From: Methylococcaceae bacterium
Lineage (GTDB): Bacteria > Pseudomonadota > Gammaproteobacteria > Methylococcales > Methylomonadaceae
Assembly (NCBI GenBank): GCA_030618325.1
Contig: JAUXDP010000055.1
Coordinates: forward strand, 1-13,788
Length of the DNA: 13,788 bases
Reading direction: 5' to 3'
In this document: one piece after another, positions 7,157 to 13,788 of the stretch
How the letters are laid out: each line of letters opens with the position of its first letter
How positions within the stretch are numbered: the stretch's first letter is position 1
Program-made: the position numbers and the translations under genes
Notes under the pieces: generated by a model
What the model was told of the DNA's origin: nothing
The model's input: only the letters and a program-made list of their open reading frames with translations
The model's database searches: none

Positions 7157-10100
7157 GTTTCACTAGCTCTCGAAGAAAAATCAGTGTTAAATAACTTAGG
7201 TATCTCTTCTAATGGGACAGGGGGACTAAAATAATTACCCTGTGCCACTTGACAACCAAGCCCATCCATAACTAATGCTTGCTTATCAGTTTCAACACCT
7301 TCCGCTACAAGAGTATAGTCCAAAGCATTGGCCAAACCAAAAATCGTACCTAACAACAAAGAAGACTGGGAGTTGATAACAACGTCCTGGACAAAAACAC
7401 TATCTACTTTTAAACAATCAGCGGGCAACTCTTTTAGGGAAGAGAGAGAGGAAAATCCAGTGCCAAAATTATCAATCGCAATTCTTACACCTAGTGCTTT
7501 AAGCTTTTCAAAAATCTCCATATTACGTTCGACTTGTATGACACGTTCTGTTACTTCAAGCTCAAGAAGTTCCGGAAGTAGACCGGATTCCTTAAGTGCA
7601 CTGCTTACCATTTCAGGAAACCTTGTCATTTCGAAAACACAGGCGGATATATTTACCGCAACTTTTGGGATTAGAATTCCTGAGCGGTTTAATTCAGCTA
7701 TTTGCTGACAAGCTTTATGTAGGACCCACTCATCAACCTTGTCAATTAAACTAAGACTGTCAGCTATGGAAATAAATTCTCCTGGAAGAACAATACCTCC
7801 ATCTGGGTGTTGCCAGCGGATCAGTGCTTCAAAGCCGACTATCTGGCGATCTTGTAAAGAAATTTGTGGCTGATAATGTAATAGAAACTGTTCCTGTTCC
7901 AAAGCGGCTTGTAACAGCTGCTCATCTCTCAGACGTTTTTTTGCCATGCTGGTCATTTCAGGAGAATAAAAAGCATAGCGCTGCTTTCCTGCCTTTTTTG
8001 CCGCGTACATAGCAGCATCCGCTGCTTTCATGAGATCATGCTCATTTTCACCATCCTTTGGGAAAATGGCGATACCAATACTCACTCTAGGTTTAATCTG
8101 ATTGGACTCGATACTCAATGGTAAATTAATATCTTCCAAGCACCGATCTGCTACTTCAGCGGCATTGTAGTCATCCGAAATATTGCCGGCAATTATACAA
8201 AACTCATCCCCTCCCAGACGTGCAGCAAAATCGATATCACGTACAACATTTTTCAAACGTACGGCAATAGATTTTAAGAATTGATCCCCGACATTATGTC
8301 CAAAACTATCGTTGACATCTTTAAAGCCATCCAGATCTAAAAATAAAAAGGCAAATTGTTCACCACGTCGTTTTGCATTTTTTATAGTTTCTTCAATCCT
8401 AACCTGATAGTAGGCGCGGCTTGCCAAGCCAGTTAGATTATCAAAATATGCCAAGCGATGAATTTTCTTCGCATTCTCTTTTTGTTGGGTAATATCCTGA
8501 ACAGTACCCCTAACCATTACCCCGGCATTATCATTAATCCACTCCATTTCCTGATGTACTTCGATGGGAGACGAATCGGCAACCAGCAAGCGGTATTCAA
8601 TCATTTTATTAGTTTCGTCGTTAACGGTTGCCTGAATTGAATCCTTCACGTAGCTCCGATCTTGTGAATGAACTAACTTTAAATAACCTTGCAGTGTCCC
8701 ATCAAAATCTTTCAAATCAATTTTACATAGTGCTGCCAGATGGGACGAAATAGTAAATTTATTCAGCTCCACATTCCAATTCCAATAACCTAAACGAGCA
8801 ATTCTCTGGGCTGCATCCAATTGCTGTTTACTATTTTTTAGTTCAGCTGTGTTCTGGCCCAAACGGAAAATAAATTTTAGTCGATGAATAAGTACCGCAT
8901 AATTAAGTGGTTTAATAATAAAGTCTGAGGCTCCCACCTCAAAAGCCCGATTCACAGACTGTAGATCATCTCTTCCGGTAACCATAATGATCGGAACATC
9001 CGCCATTGGCGGGTAAGCCCTTAGTTTTCTGCATGTTTCAAAGCCATCAATGCCATCCATCACTGCATCAAGTAACAATAGATCAGGCAGCTGTTTTTTT
9101 ACTTTTTTTATTGCTTCCATACCGCTTTCTGCCTCATCAACTATAAATGCTGCGGATCGCAATGCTTCATTAGCCACCAAACGGAAGCTAGGGTCGTCGT
9201 CAACGATTAGGATACGGTTTTGTTTGATTTGAAGAAGCCTATCGTAAGATTTAGGCCGAACTTTCTCCATGGGTGCTAGCTGCTTCAAAGCAGTGATAAC
9301 ATTTTCCATACCATCTCTAGCAACACCCAGCATTCTATCTACACCTTTTACTATCCCTTCATGGCCAAGTACTTCCAAAGATTCACAAGTACTAGCCAGA
9401 TCTTTCGCACCAACAATGGCACTAGCAGACTTCAAGCGGTGAGCAATTTTACCAAGTTCATCAACATTGCCTGCATCAAGAGCTTGTTGCATTGCTGCAA
9501 TTTCCTTTGGCGCACTATCAATGTAAAGTGCAATAGTTTTGTTTAATAAATTTTCACCACTGCTCGTATGTAAGGCGCGTAGCTGATCCAAAGCATCATG
9601 ACTTAAAACTGGATGATCTTTCATCAGCTGTGGAGCAGGAAGCGCTTGAGTATTAATTTCAACAGACTCTTCAATTATTTTATGAGGTAAGCATTTTTCC
9701 AGTATTTGTTGCAACTGCTCCCTGGTATATGGCTTGGTCAGATAGTAATTCATGCCTGCTTCAATACATTGATCACGAATAGTTTTCTGTGCATCAGCGG
9801 TTATCGCAATTATTGGAATACGAGTCTGTCTGGGCTTTAAGGATTCCCGCTCACGTATTTTCTTAGTCGCTTGCATACCATCCATTTCTGGCATGTGGCA
9901 ATCCATTAGAATTAAATCATACTGCCCTCGTGCTACTGCTTCAATGGCCTCAAGCCCAGTCTCAACAATGTGAACCTCGCAACCCGTTTCTTCCAGCATG
10001 CTTCGAGCTACTTCTTGATTGATTACATTATCTTCTGCCAATAGAATTTTTGCGTCAATCTGCTTTTCCTGATGAACAGGCAAATATTGAGATTCTAGCG

Positions 10101-12189
10101 GCTCTTCTAGTGGCACGCCCATCGATCTGAGTAAGCAATTTAATAGTGGCCTTTGGAATACGGGCTTGTTCAAATAATAACTGATACCAAGATTGCTGTA
10201 TTGATCGGCCTCGGCACTAAAGGTATCCGAACTTAACATGATTAAAAATAAATGCTGAATCACCGGCTCATTCCGGATAGTTGAAGCCAGTTCCATACCA
10301 TCATTATCAGGCATCTGACTATCCAACAGTGCTATACGGTAGGGTTCGTTTTGACTGGAAGCATCCTTTAATTCCGCAAGTGCGCGCGCACTATTAGCAA
10401 CACCAGTACAACGCGCACCCCAACCCTTAAGTTGATCAATTATGAGTCCCCTTTGCGTTGTATTATCATCAACAACCAATATTTTGATACCGTTCAAAAC
10501 CTTGGTATCGGAATTTAAAGTTTTTGTAGCCTCTCTTGTCTCCAGGGTAAGGGTAAAATAAAAGCAGGTACCTTTCCCTGATATACTCTCTAGATATATC
10601 TCTGACCCCATTAGCTGCACTAATTGCCTGGAAATAGGTAATCCCAGACCTGCCCCACCAAAACGGCGAGTTATCGAATTATCCGTTTGGGTAAAACTAT
10701 CAAAAACATGCTCTTGTTGGTCTAATTCAATCCCCGCACCAGTATCCAGAATTGCAAATTCGATATTGTATTCCCCCTTCTCTGGTGAAGAGTCACTTAG
10801 CTTTACTTGCAATTGCACCTCACCACTCGAGGTAAACTTAATAGCGTTACCAATTAAATTGATTAAAACTTGCCGAATCCTTTCCGAGTCACCATAAACT
10901 ATGCAATTAAGATCTGGGGGGAGGTTAAGAATTAATTCCAGACCCTTCCGATGAGCTTGATTCGCCAGAGCCTCCAAGGTCTCTTCCAATAATTGCCTTA
11001 AATCAAAATCAGTCATGACCAATTGAAGCTTTCCAGCTTCAATTTTAGAAAAGTCCAAGATATTATTAATAATACCCATCAATGAGTTGGCAGACCGGAG
11101 AATCGTGTTCGCCAACCGTGCTTGACGATCTTCCAGCTTGGAATGTATTAATAATTCGGTCATGCCCAGAACACCATTCATAGGCGTACGAATTTCATGA
11201 CTAATCATCGCTAAAAAATCACTCTTGGTATGACTTGCTTTTTCTGCAAACTCCTTTGCCTGCAAAGCCCCTGTAGTGATTTTTTCAAGTTCTTTATTTT
11301 TTTCCGACAGCTCTGTTGTCCTCGCAACAACTTGTTTTTCCAACTTTGTACGATGTAAATCAAGCTCAGTGTCTCGTACTTGGATTTCGCCCAGCATATT
11401 ATTGAATGCCTTAGTTAGCTGGCCAAACTCATCATTACCCGCCTTTTTTACTCGAATGGTATAGTCTTTTTCCCCGGCAACAGATTTCATAACCTGCATA
11501 AAAGCAAGCAAAGGCGCAGAAAAAACCTTTTGCAACCGAGAAGACATCCACAAAATCACGAAAAAGGTCAATATTAAAATGGCAATAACAACCTGATAAA
11601 AAGCATACAACTCTTTTTCAAATTGGGATAAATCATTAACCAAATGAATAGTTCCCACCGTTTTTTCGTTAAGAAAAACAGGTTTGATCATATGTAATAA
11701 CCCCTGATCATCATACTCCAGATAACCTGTGGAGATAGCTGGGGCAAAAAAATGATCAACAAGAAAATTTTTCAGTTTCAAAAACCATGGACCCCCTTCA
11801 TTGAATTTTCTAGCAAGAGAATTCTTTTTATACGCCCTGGAAAGTTTGAGATCCATTTTACTCCATGGTGAATACGTATTTTTGGAAATATTAAATTGCG
11901 CAAAAATCTGATCATCAAGATCATATAAAAATGCCGCTACAATTTCAGGCTTGGTATTTAATACAGTTAGTGTTTGTTCTGCAGCTCTATTATCTAAAAA
12001 AGCAAGCGCTGGAGAACTATTCCAGCCCACTACGTACGCTAATGAGGAAAGCTCTTGTTCTACCGCTTTTTTTTTGCTTTGAACCTCAAACAATACAAAT
12101 GCTGAAGTCATTAAAAATATGGCGGAAATTGCCGTAACCGCTAATATCAAAATTAGCTTGGTCCGAATGGAAATATTATTTAACTTCAT
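7150..12189 (-). CDS. Giant hybrid kinase: CHASE8-HAMP-HK-REC-REC-HPt-REC-PAS-GGDEF-EAL
   Basis: The inner-membrane protein has 1679 residues. A transmembrane helix (about 11-33) precedes a CHASE8-like periplasmic domain (about 35-196), then a second helix (about 197-216), HAMP and a coiled coil (to about 320). The kinase has H-box His331 in SHEIRTPMNG, N-box Asn444/Asn448, DTGAGI at 482-487 and GGAGLGL at 511-517. REC1 has phospho-acceptor Asp623 and Lys675, and REC2 has Asp763 and Lys819. HPt has His917 in AHRLKSASA. REC3 has Asp1041 and Lys1093. PAS spans about 1116-1236. GGDEF (1326-1330) is intact, with I-site R1317-x-x-D1320. EAL has Glu1454, Asn1513, Glu1545, Asp1573, Lys1594, Glu1630 and Gln1650, but Asn1574 replaces the second Asp of DDFGTG. 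I infer a BarA-like phosphorelay feeding REC3 to control c-di-GMP. The kinase domain looks active and the diguanylate cyclase likely so; the phosphodiesterase is doubtful. No good Shine-Dalgarno is visible. Confidence 0.95.
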   Translation of the reverse strand: MKLNNISIRTKLILILAVTAISAIFLMTSAFVLFEVQSKKKAVEQELSSLAYVVGWNSSPALAFLDNRAAEQTLTVLNTKPEIVAAFLYDLDDQIFAQFNISKNTYSPWSKMDLKLSRAYKKNSLARKFNEGGPWFLKLKNFLVDHFFAPAISTGYLEYDDQGLLHMIKPVFLNEKTVGTIHLVNDLSQFEKELYAFYQVVIAILILTFFVILWMSSRLQKVFSAPLLAFMQVMKSVAGEKDYTIRVKKAGNDEFGQLTKAFNNMLGEIQVRDTELDLHRTKLEKQVVARTTELSEKNKELEKITTGALQAKEFAEKASHTKSDFLAMISHEIRTPMNGVLGMTELLIHSKLEDRQARLANTILRSANSLMGIINNILDFSKIEAGKLQLVMTDFDLRQLLEETLEALANQAHRKGLELILNLPPDLNCIVYGDSERIRQVLINLIGNAIKFTSSGEVQLQVKLSDSSPEKGEYNIEFAILDTGAGIELDQQEHVFDSFTQTDNSITRRFGGAGLGLPISRQLVQLMGSEIYLESISGKGTCFYFTLTLETREATKTLNSDTKVLNGIKILVVDDNTTQRGLIIDQLKGWGARCTGVANSARALAELKDASSQNEPYRIALLDSQMPDNDGMELASTIRNEPVIQHLFLIMLSSDTFSAEADQYSNLGISYYLNKPVFQRPLLNCLLRSMGVPLEEPLESQYLPVHQEKQIDAKILLAEDNVINQEVARSMLEETGCEVHIVETGLEAIEAVARGQYDLILMDCHMPEMDGMQATKKIRERESLKPRQTRIPIIAITADAQKTIRDQCIEAGMNYYLTKPYTREQLQQILEKCLPHKIIEESVEINTQALPAPQLMKDHPVLSHDALDQLRALHTSSGENLLNKTIALYIDSAPKEIAAMQQALDAGNVDELGKIAHRLKSASAIVGAKDLASTCESLEVLGHEGIVKGVDRMLGVARDGMENVITALKQLAPMEKVRPKSYDRLLQIKQNRILIVDDDPSFRLVANEALRSAAFIVDEAESGMEAIKKVKKQLPDLLLLDAVMDGIDGFETCRKLRAYPPMADVPIIMVTGRDDLQSVNRAFEVGASDFIIKPLNYAVLIHRLKFIFRLGQNTAELKNSKQQLDAAQRIARLGYWNWNVELNKFTISSHLAALCKIDLKDFDGTLQGYLKLVHSQDRSYVKDSIQATVNDETNKMIEYRLLVADSSPIEVHQEMEWINDNAGVMVRGTVQDITQQKENAKKIHRLAYFDNLTGLASRAYYQVRIEETIKNAKRRGEQFAFLFLDLDGFKDVNDSFGHNVGDQFLKSIAVRLKNVVRDIDFAARLGGDEFCIIAGNISDDYNAAEVADRCLEDINLPLSIESNQIKPRVSIGIAIFPKDGENEHDLMKAADAAMYAAKKAGKQRYAFYSPEMTSMAKKRLRDEQLLQAALEQEQFLLHYQPQISLQDRQIVGFEALIRWQHPDGGIVLPGEFISIADSLSLIDKVDEWVLHKACQQIAELNRSGILIPKVAVNISACVFEMTRFPEMVSSALKESGLLPELLELEVTERVIQVERNMEIFEKLKALGVRIAIDNFGTGFSSLSSLKELPADCLKVDSVFVQDVVINSQSSLLLGTIFGLANALDYTLVAEGVETDKQALVMDGLGCQVAQGNYFSPPVPLEEIPKLFNTDFSSRASETT

Positions 12190-12548
12190 ATAACATATTT
12201 GTCAGCATATCCAAAAACCGCAGGATGATTTGTATTCTATGCTATTGTCTAAAAAACTATAACTCTCCGCATTTGAATTTTTAGTATTCAGGTGCATCAT
12301 TTTTTATGGAGGGCAAGACGAAAAAACGCCGCTGCAGTACACTATAGCAAGGTTTTTCAAAGTAGCCATCCGCAAAAAAGGGTGTGCCTGGGTGCTGAAA
12401 AATCATGTGCGGAAAATATCTATCCAGATTGCCACTGCTTGGTTTCAGAAGAACGATAGTTGTGAGGTTTACGAGTGTATAAATAAGTATAAGTATGTTC
12501 AATACCATAATAAAGTCCACCAAGGTAGGCGAGCAGAGAATAACCAAC
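12190..12548. other. Intergenic region upstream of the hybrid kinase
   Basis: This 359-base stretch must hold the kinase promoter on the minus strand, but I cannot fix one convincingly; AT-rich candidates lie around 12230-12260. An 88-codon minus-strand reading frame with a TTG start (12281-12547) has no recognisable motif and only a generic hydrophobic stretch. I do not call it a gene. The segment 12300-12480 is more G+C-rich than its flanks and could be a decayed gene or element, but I recognise nothing in it. Confidence 0.4.
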
Positions 12549-12555
12549 CTACCTT
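12522..12555. repeat. Inverted repeat at the 3' end of the GcvR-like gene
   Basis: AAGGTAGG (12522-12529) and CCTACCTT (12548-12555) form a perfect eight-base inverted repeat with an 18-base loop, overlapping the stop codon of the ACT-domain gene. A T-run (TTTTT) begins at its plus-strand end, which would suit plus-strand termination, but no plus-strand gene reads into it. On the minus strand no U-run follows. Its role is open. Confidence 0.4.
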
Positions 12556-13073
12556 TTTATTGGCTCTAAAAGCGCATCAATATTGATATGGTCACAAAAC
12601 CCCTGAAACTCCTCTCTTAAATTGAGAATTCTGACTTCTGGAGGAATTAGAAGGATGAAGCGAAAGGCAACCATGTCTGATTGGGTATAGAGGTCTTGAT
12701 ATTGACTGCTGGTAATTTCTTCAATAGTGATATGGTGTCCGGTAATAAAAGTAATCATGGTTAACAGAGCTTTCTGCCGTTCCAGTGCGACAATATCTAA
12801 AGAATACGCTGTATACTGATCCTTGTTGGCATACTTCCCTGGCCTTAATTGATGAATTTTGATCTCTAATTTTTTTTCCAGACTTTCCAGAATGCTTTCC
12901 AGCTTGGCAATTTGATTCCATTCACCATTAACCAATAAATATGCAGCAGTACAGGCCAGCAACCGATTTACTCTCAGCTCTACCACTGAACAATTGCAAT
13001 CGTCAACAGCAGACAATAGACGACCGATGAAGTTACTCTGAGTGTACCCTAAAACCGTAATTGTTAGTTGCAT
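12549..13073 (-). CDS. GcvR-like double ACT-domain protein
   Basis: The 174-residue soluble protein has two ACT-type halves, one at about 1-76 (opening MQLTITVLGYTQSNFIGRLL) and one at about 88-170 (YSLDIVALERQKALLTMITF and the VAFRFILLIPPEV strand). This layout and length fit the family of the glycine cleavage repressor GcvR, about 190 residues in E. coli. There GcvR binds GcvA and responds to glycine to control gcvTHP. It has no DNA-binding domain of its own, so it would act through a protein partner. The sequence is divergent: CSVVELRVNRLLACTAAYLLVNGEW (key part VVELRVNRLLACTAAY) still fits the first-domain pattern with its regulatory loop. None of the gcv genes, gcvA or bcp is in the window, so the glycine link is unproven here. 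The Shine-Dalgarno is weak (GTGAAG). It is transcribed alone. Confidence 0.75.
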   Translation of the reverse strand: MQLTITVLGYTQSNFIGRLLSAVDDCNCSVVELRVNRLLACTAAYLLVNGEWNQIAKLESILESLEKKLEIKIHQLRPGKYANKDQYTAYSLDIVALERQKALLTMITFITGHHITIEEITSSQYQDLYTQSDMVAFRFILLIPPEVRILNLREEFQGFCDHINIDALLEPIKR

Positions 13074-13373
13074 GATAGATACTTCACTTTAACTTAAAAA
13101 CATCAGTTGACCACCACTTATCATAATAAGATATTGATTATTATACGCAATTACGGTTCGCATACTTTATTTATTGGATAAACCGATCCCGCCACATGTT
13201 TTGTATAAAACTAGGTCACAAAATCCATAAGAATAGCTTTCAACAAGGGCTTTGGTTATTATCTTCCTGCTATTTTTTGTCTTTCACGTCCTGGTTTCCC
13301 TCAAAATCTGGACTCGGTCAATTAATTTAAGTTTAAGATTGGTAAAGTTTATCATTAATTTAAAAGGAATATT
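13074..13373. other. AT-rich intergenic region upstream of the GcvR-like gene
   Basis: Apart from the candidate minus-strand promoter at 13123-13150, I see no gene, terminator or strong repeat here. Reading frames on both strands are short and broken. A weak small palindrome, CTTAT-N4-ATAAG (13117-13130), sits over the putative -10 box. Confidence 0.4.
13123..13150 (-). promoter_or_regulatory. Possible promoter of the GcvR-like gene
   Basis: On the minus strand, TTGCGT (13145-13150) and TATTAT (13123-13128) are 16 bases apart and about 50 bases upstream of the ATG. The match is fair, but the AT-rich context gives other options such as the TATAAT a few bases further upstream, so this is tentative. 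Confidence 0.3.
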
Positions 13374-13577
13374 ATGGTAAATTATGTTTGCTTAATTTTT
13401 CCTAGAAAAATCAGTCGAACACATAATTATTATGCAAGATATTGGTTTTACAGTGCTTTAAAAAAAAACATTAGCTTCTACCCATTGTTAAGAAACATTT
13501 TTTTTGAGAATAATGCTAAAACAAGTGCTTGCACGAAAACCCGAGAGCGACTGATTTTTCTAAGTTTACCGAAATAA
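13374..13577 (+). CDS. Doubtful 67-codon hypothetical ORF
   Basis: I do not recognise this product. The case for a gene is a well-placed Shine-Dalgarno (AAGGA, 13364-13368, five bases before ATG) and an isolated position with nothing on the other strand. The 67-residue product is basic and aromatic-rich (MVNYVCLIFPRKISRTHNYY at the start) and has two cysteines (residues 6 and 53). It has no clear signal peptide, membrane helix or domain. Codon use is AT-rich like the surrounding intergenic DNA, which argues against it. It could be a short conserved protein, a leader peptide or chance. Confidence 0.25.
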   Translation: MVNYVCLIFPRKISRTHNYYARYWFYSALKKNISFYPLLRNIFFENNAKTSACTKTRERLIFLSLPK

Positions 13578-13730
13578 GATAAGAGCATCACGTACTCTAT
13601 CAGAAATAAACCACATATTTATTTACTTAAGAGAGCCCGATTAAGATCGTTACGAACCACCGGTAGTTACGAAAACAAAACTGGTCTGCTGTATTTCTTA
13701 AACAGGCTTTAATAAAAGACGGGAATAACC
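13578..13730 (+). promoter_or_regulatory. Upstream region of the partial gene, with a direct repeat
   Basis: Two copies of GTTACGAA (13649-13656 and 13666-13673) lie 17 bases apart, flanking a near-palindromic ACCACCGGTAGT. This is a plausible activator or repressor site about 60-80 bases before the next start codon. No clear -35/-10 pair stands out. A role is inferred from position only. Confidence 0.25.
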
Positions 13731-13788
13731 ATGGCAGATAAACAAACCCCTATAATAGATGAGTCAAATATTCTCGACAGGGAGTCCA
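13731..13788 (+). CDS. 5' end of an unidentified gene (runs off the window)
   Basis: An open frame starts at ATG 13731 and continues to the window end with no stop: 19 complete codons reading MADKQTPIIDESNILDRES. A GGGA Shine-Dalgarno sits at 13721-13724, six bases upstream. The N-terminus is polar and acidic with no signal peptide, so a cytoplasmic protein is likely. Too little is visible to name a family. Confidence 0.55.
   Translation, partial: MADKQTPIIDESNILDRES

Noticed and set aside
12281..12547. 88-codon minus-strand ORF starting one base after the GcvR-like stop codon
   Set aside because: It needs a TTG start, has no recognisable motif beyond a hydrophobic stretch, and the opposite strand is also open. 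Position alone does not make it a gene.
12522..12555. Inverted repeat with T-run read as a plus-strand intrinsic terminator
   Set aside because: The loop is 18 bases and no plus-strand gene leads into it, so it is listed only as an inverted repeat.

Overview
The window reads as chromosomal DNA of a gammaproteobacterium of roughly 40% G+C. YaaA, CysD and CysN are close to their enterobacterial and pseudomonad relatives, and a GcvR-type double-ACT protein is present. A Methylococcales-like host is only a guess from base composition and gene style. I see no rRNA, tRNA, CRISPR array, insertion sequence or phage gene.

Layout, left to right. Bases 1-168 hold no supportable gene. yaaA (169-939, +) encodes a peroxide-stress protein. 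cysD and cysN (1169-3830, +) encode the two subunits of ATP sulfurylase, separated by a 124-base spacer that contains a hairpin. CysN carries a C-terminal tail that looks like a collapsed APS-kinase (CysC) domain without its P-loop. Next comes a divergent unit: a winged-helix regulator with a SufR-like cysteine cluster (3881-4516, -), facing a group 1 truncated hemoglobin (4697-5065, +) and a 2Fe-2S/FAD/NAD(P) reductase (5082-6059, +). Together the last two resemble a flavohemoglobin split into two genes, with a probable iron-sulfur sensor controlling them. NO or O2 handling is the most likely theme.

The minus strand then carries a signalling block. An HDOD-domain protein (6100-6966) lies downstream of a 1679-residue membrane protein (7150-12189). 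The large protein combines a CHASE8-like sensor, HAMP, histidine kinase, two receivers, an HPt domain, a third receiver, PAS, GGDEF and EAL. A whole phosphorelay and its c-di-GMP output are thus in one chain. The GGDEF site and its inhibitory I-site are intact, but the EAL domain has Asn in place of the second Asp of the DDFGTG metal-binding loop.

The right end is sparse. A GcvR-like double-ACT protein (12549-13073, -) is followed by an AT-rich stretch with one doubtful 67-codon ORF that has a good Shine-Dalgarno. The first 19 codons of an unidentified gene (13731 onward, +) run off the window.

The items most worth a second look are the decayed APS-kinase tail of CysN, the trHb/reductase/Fe-S regulator unit with its nested dyads, and the all-in-one phosphorelay/c-di-GMP protein with the altered EAL loop.
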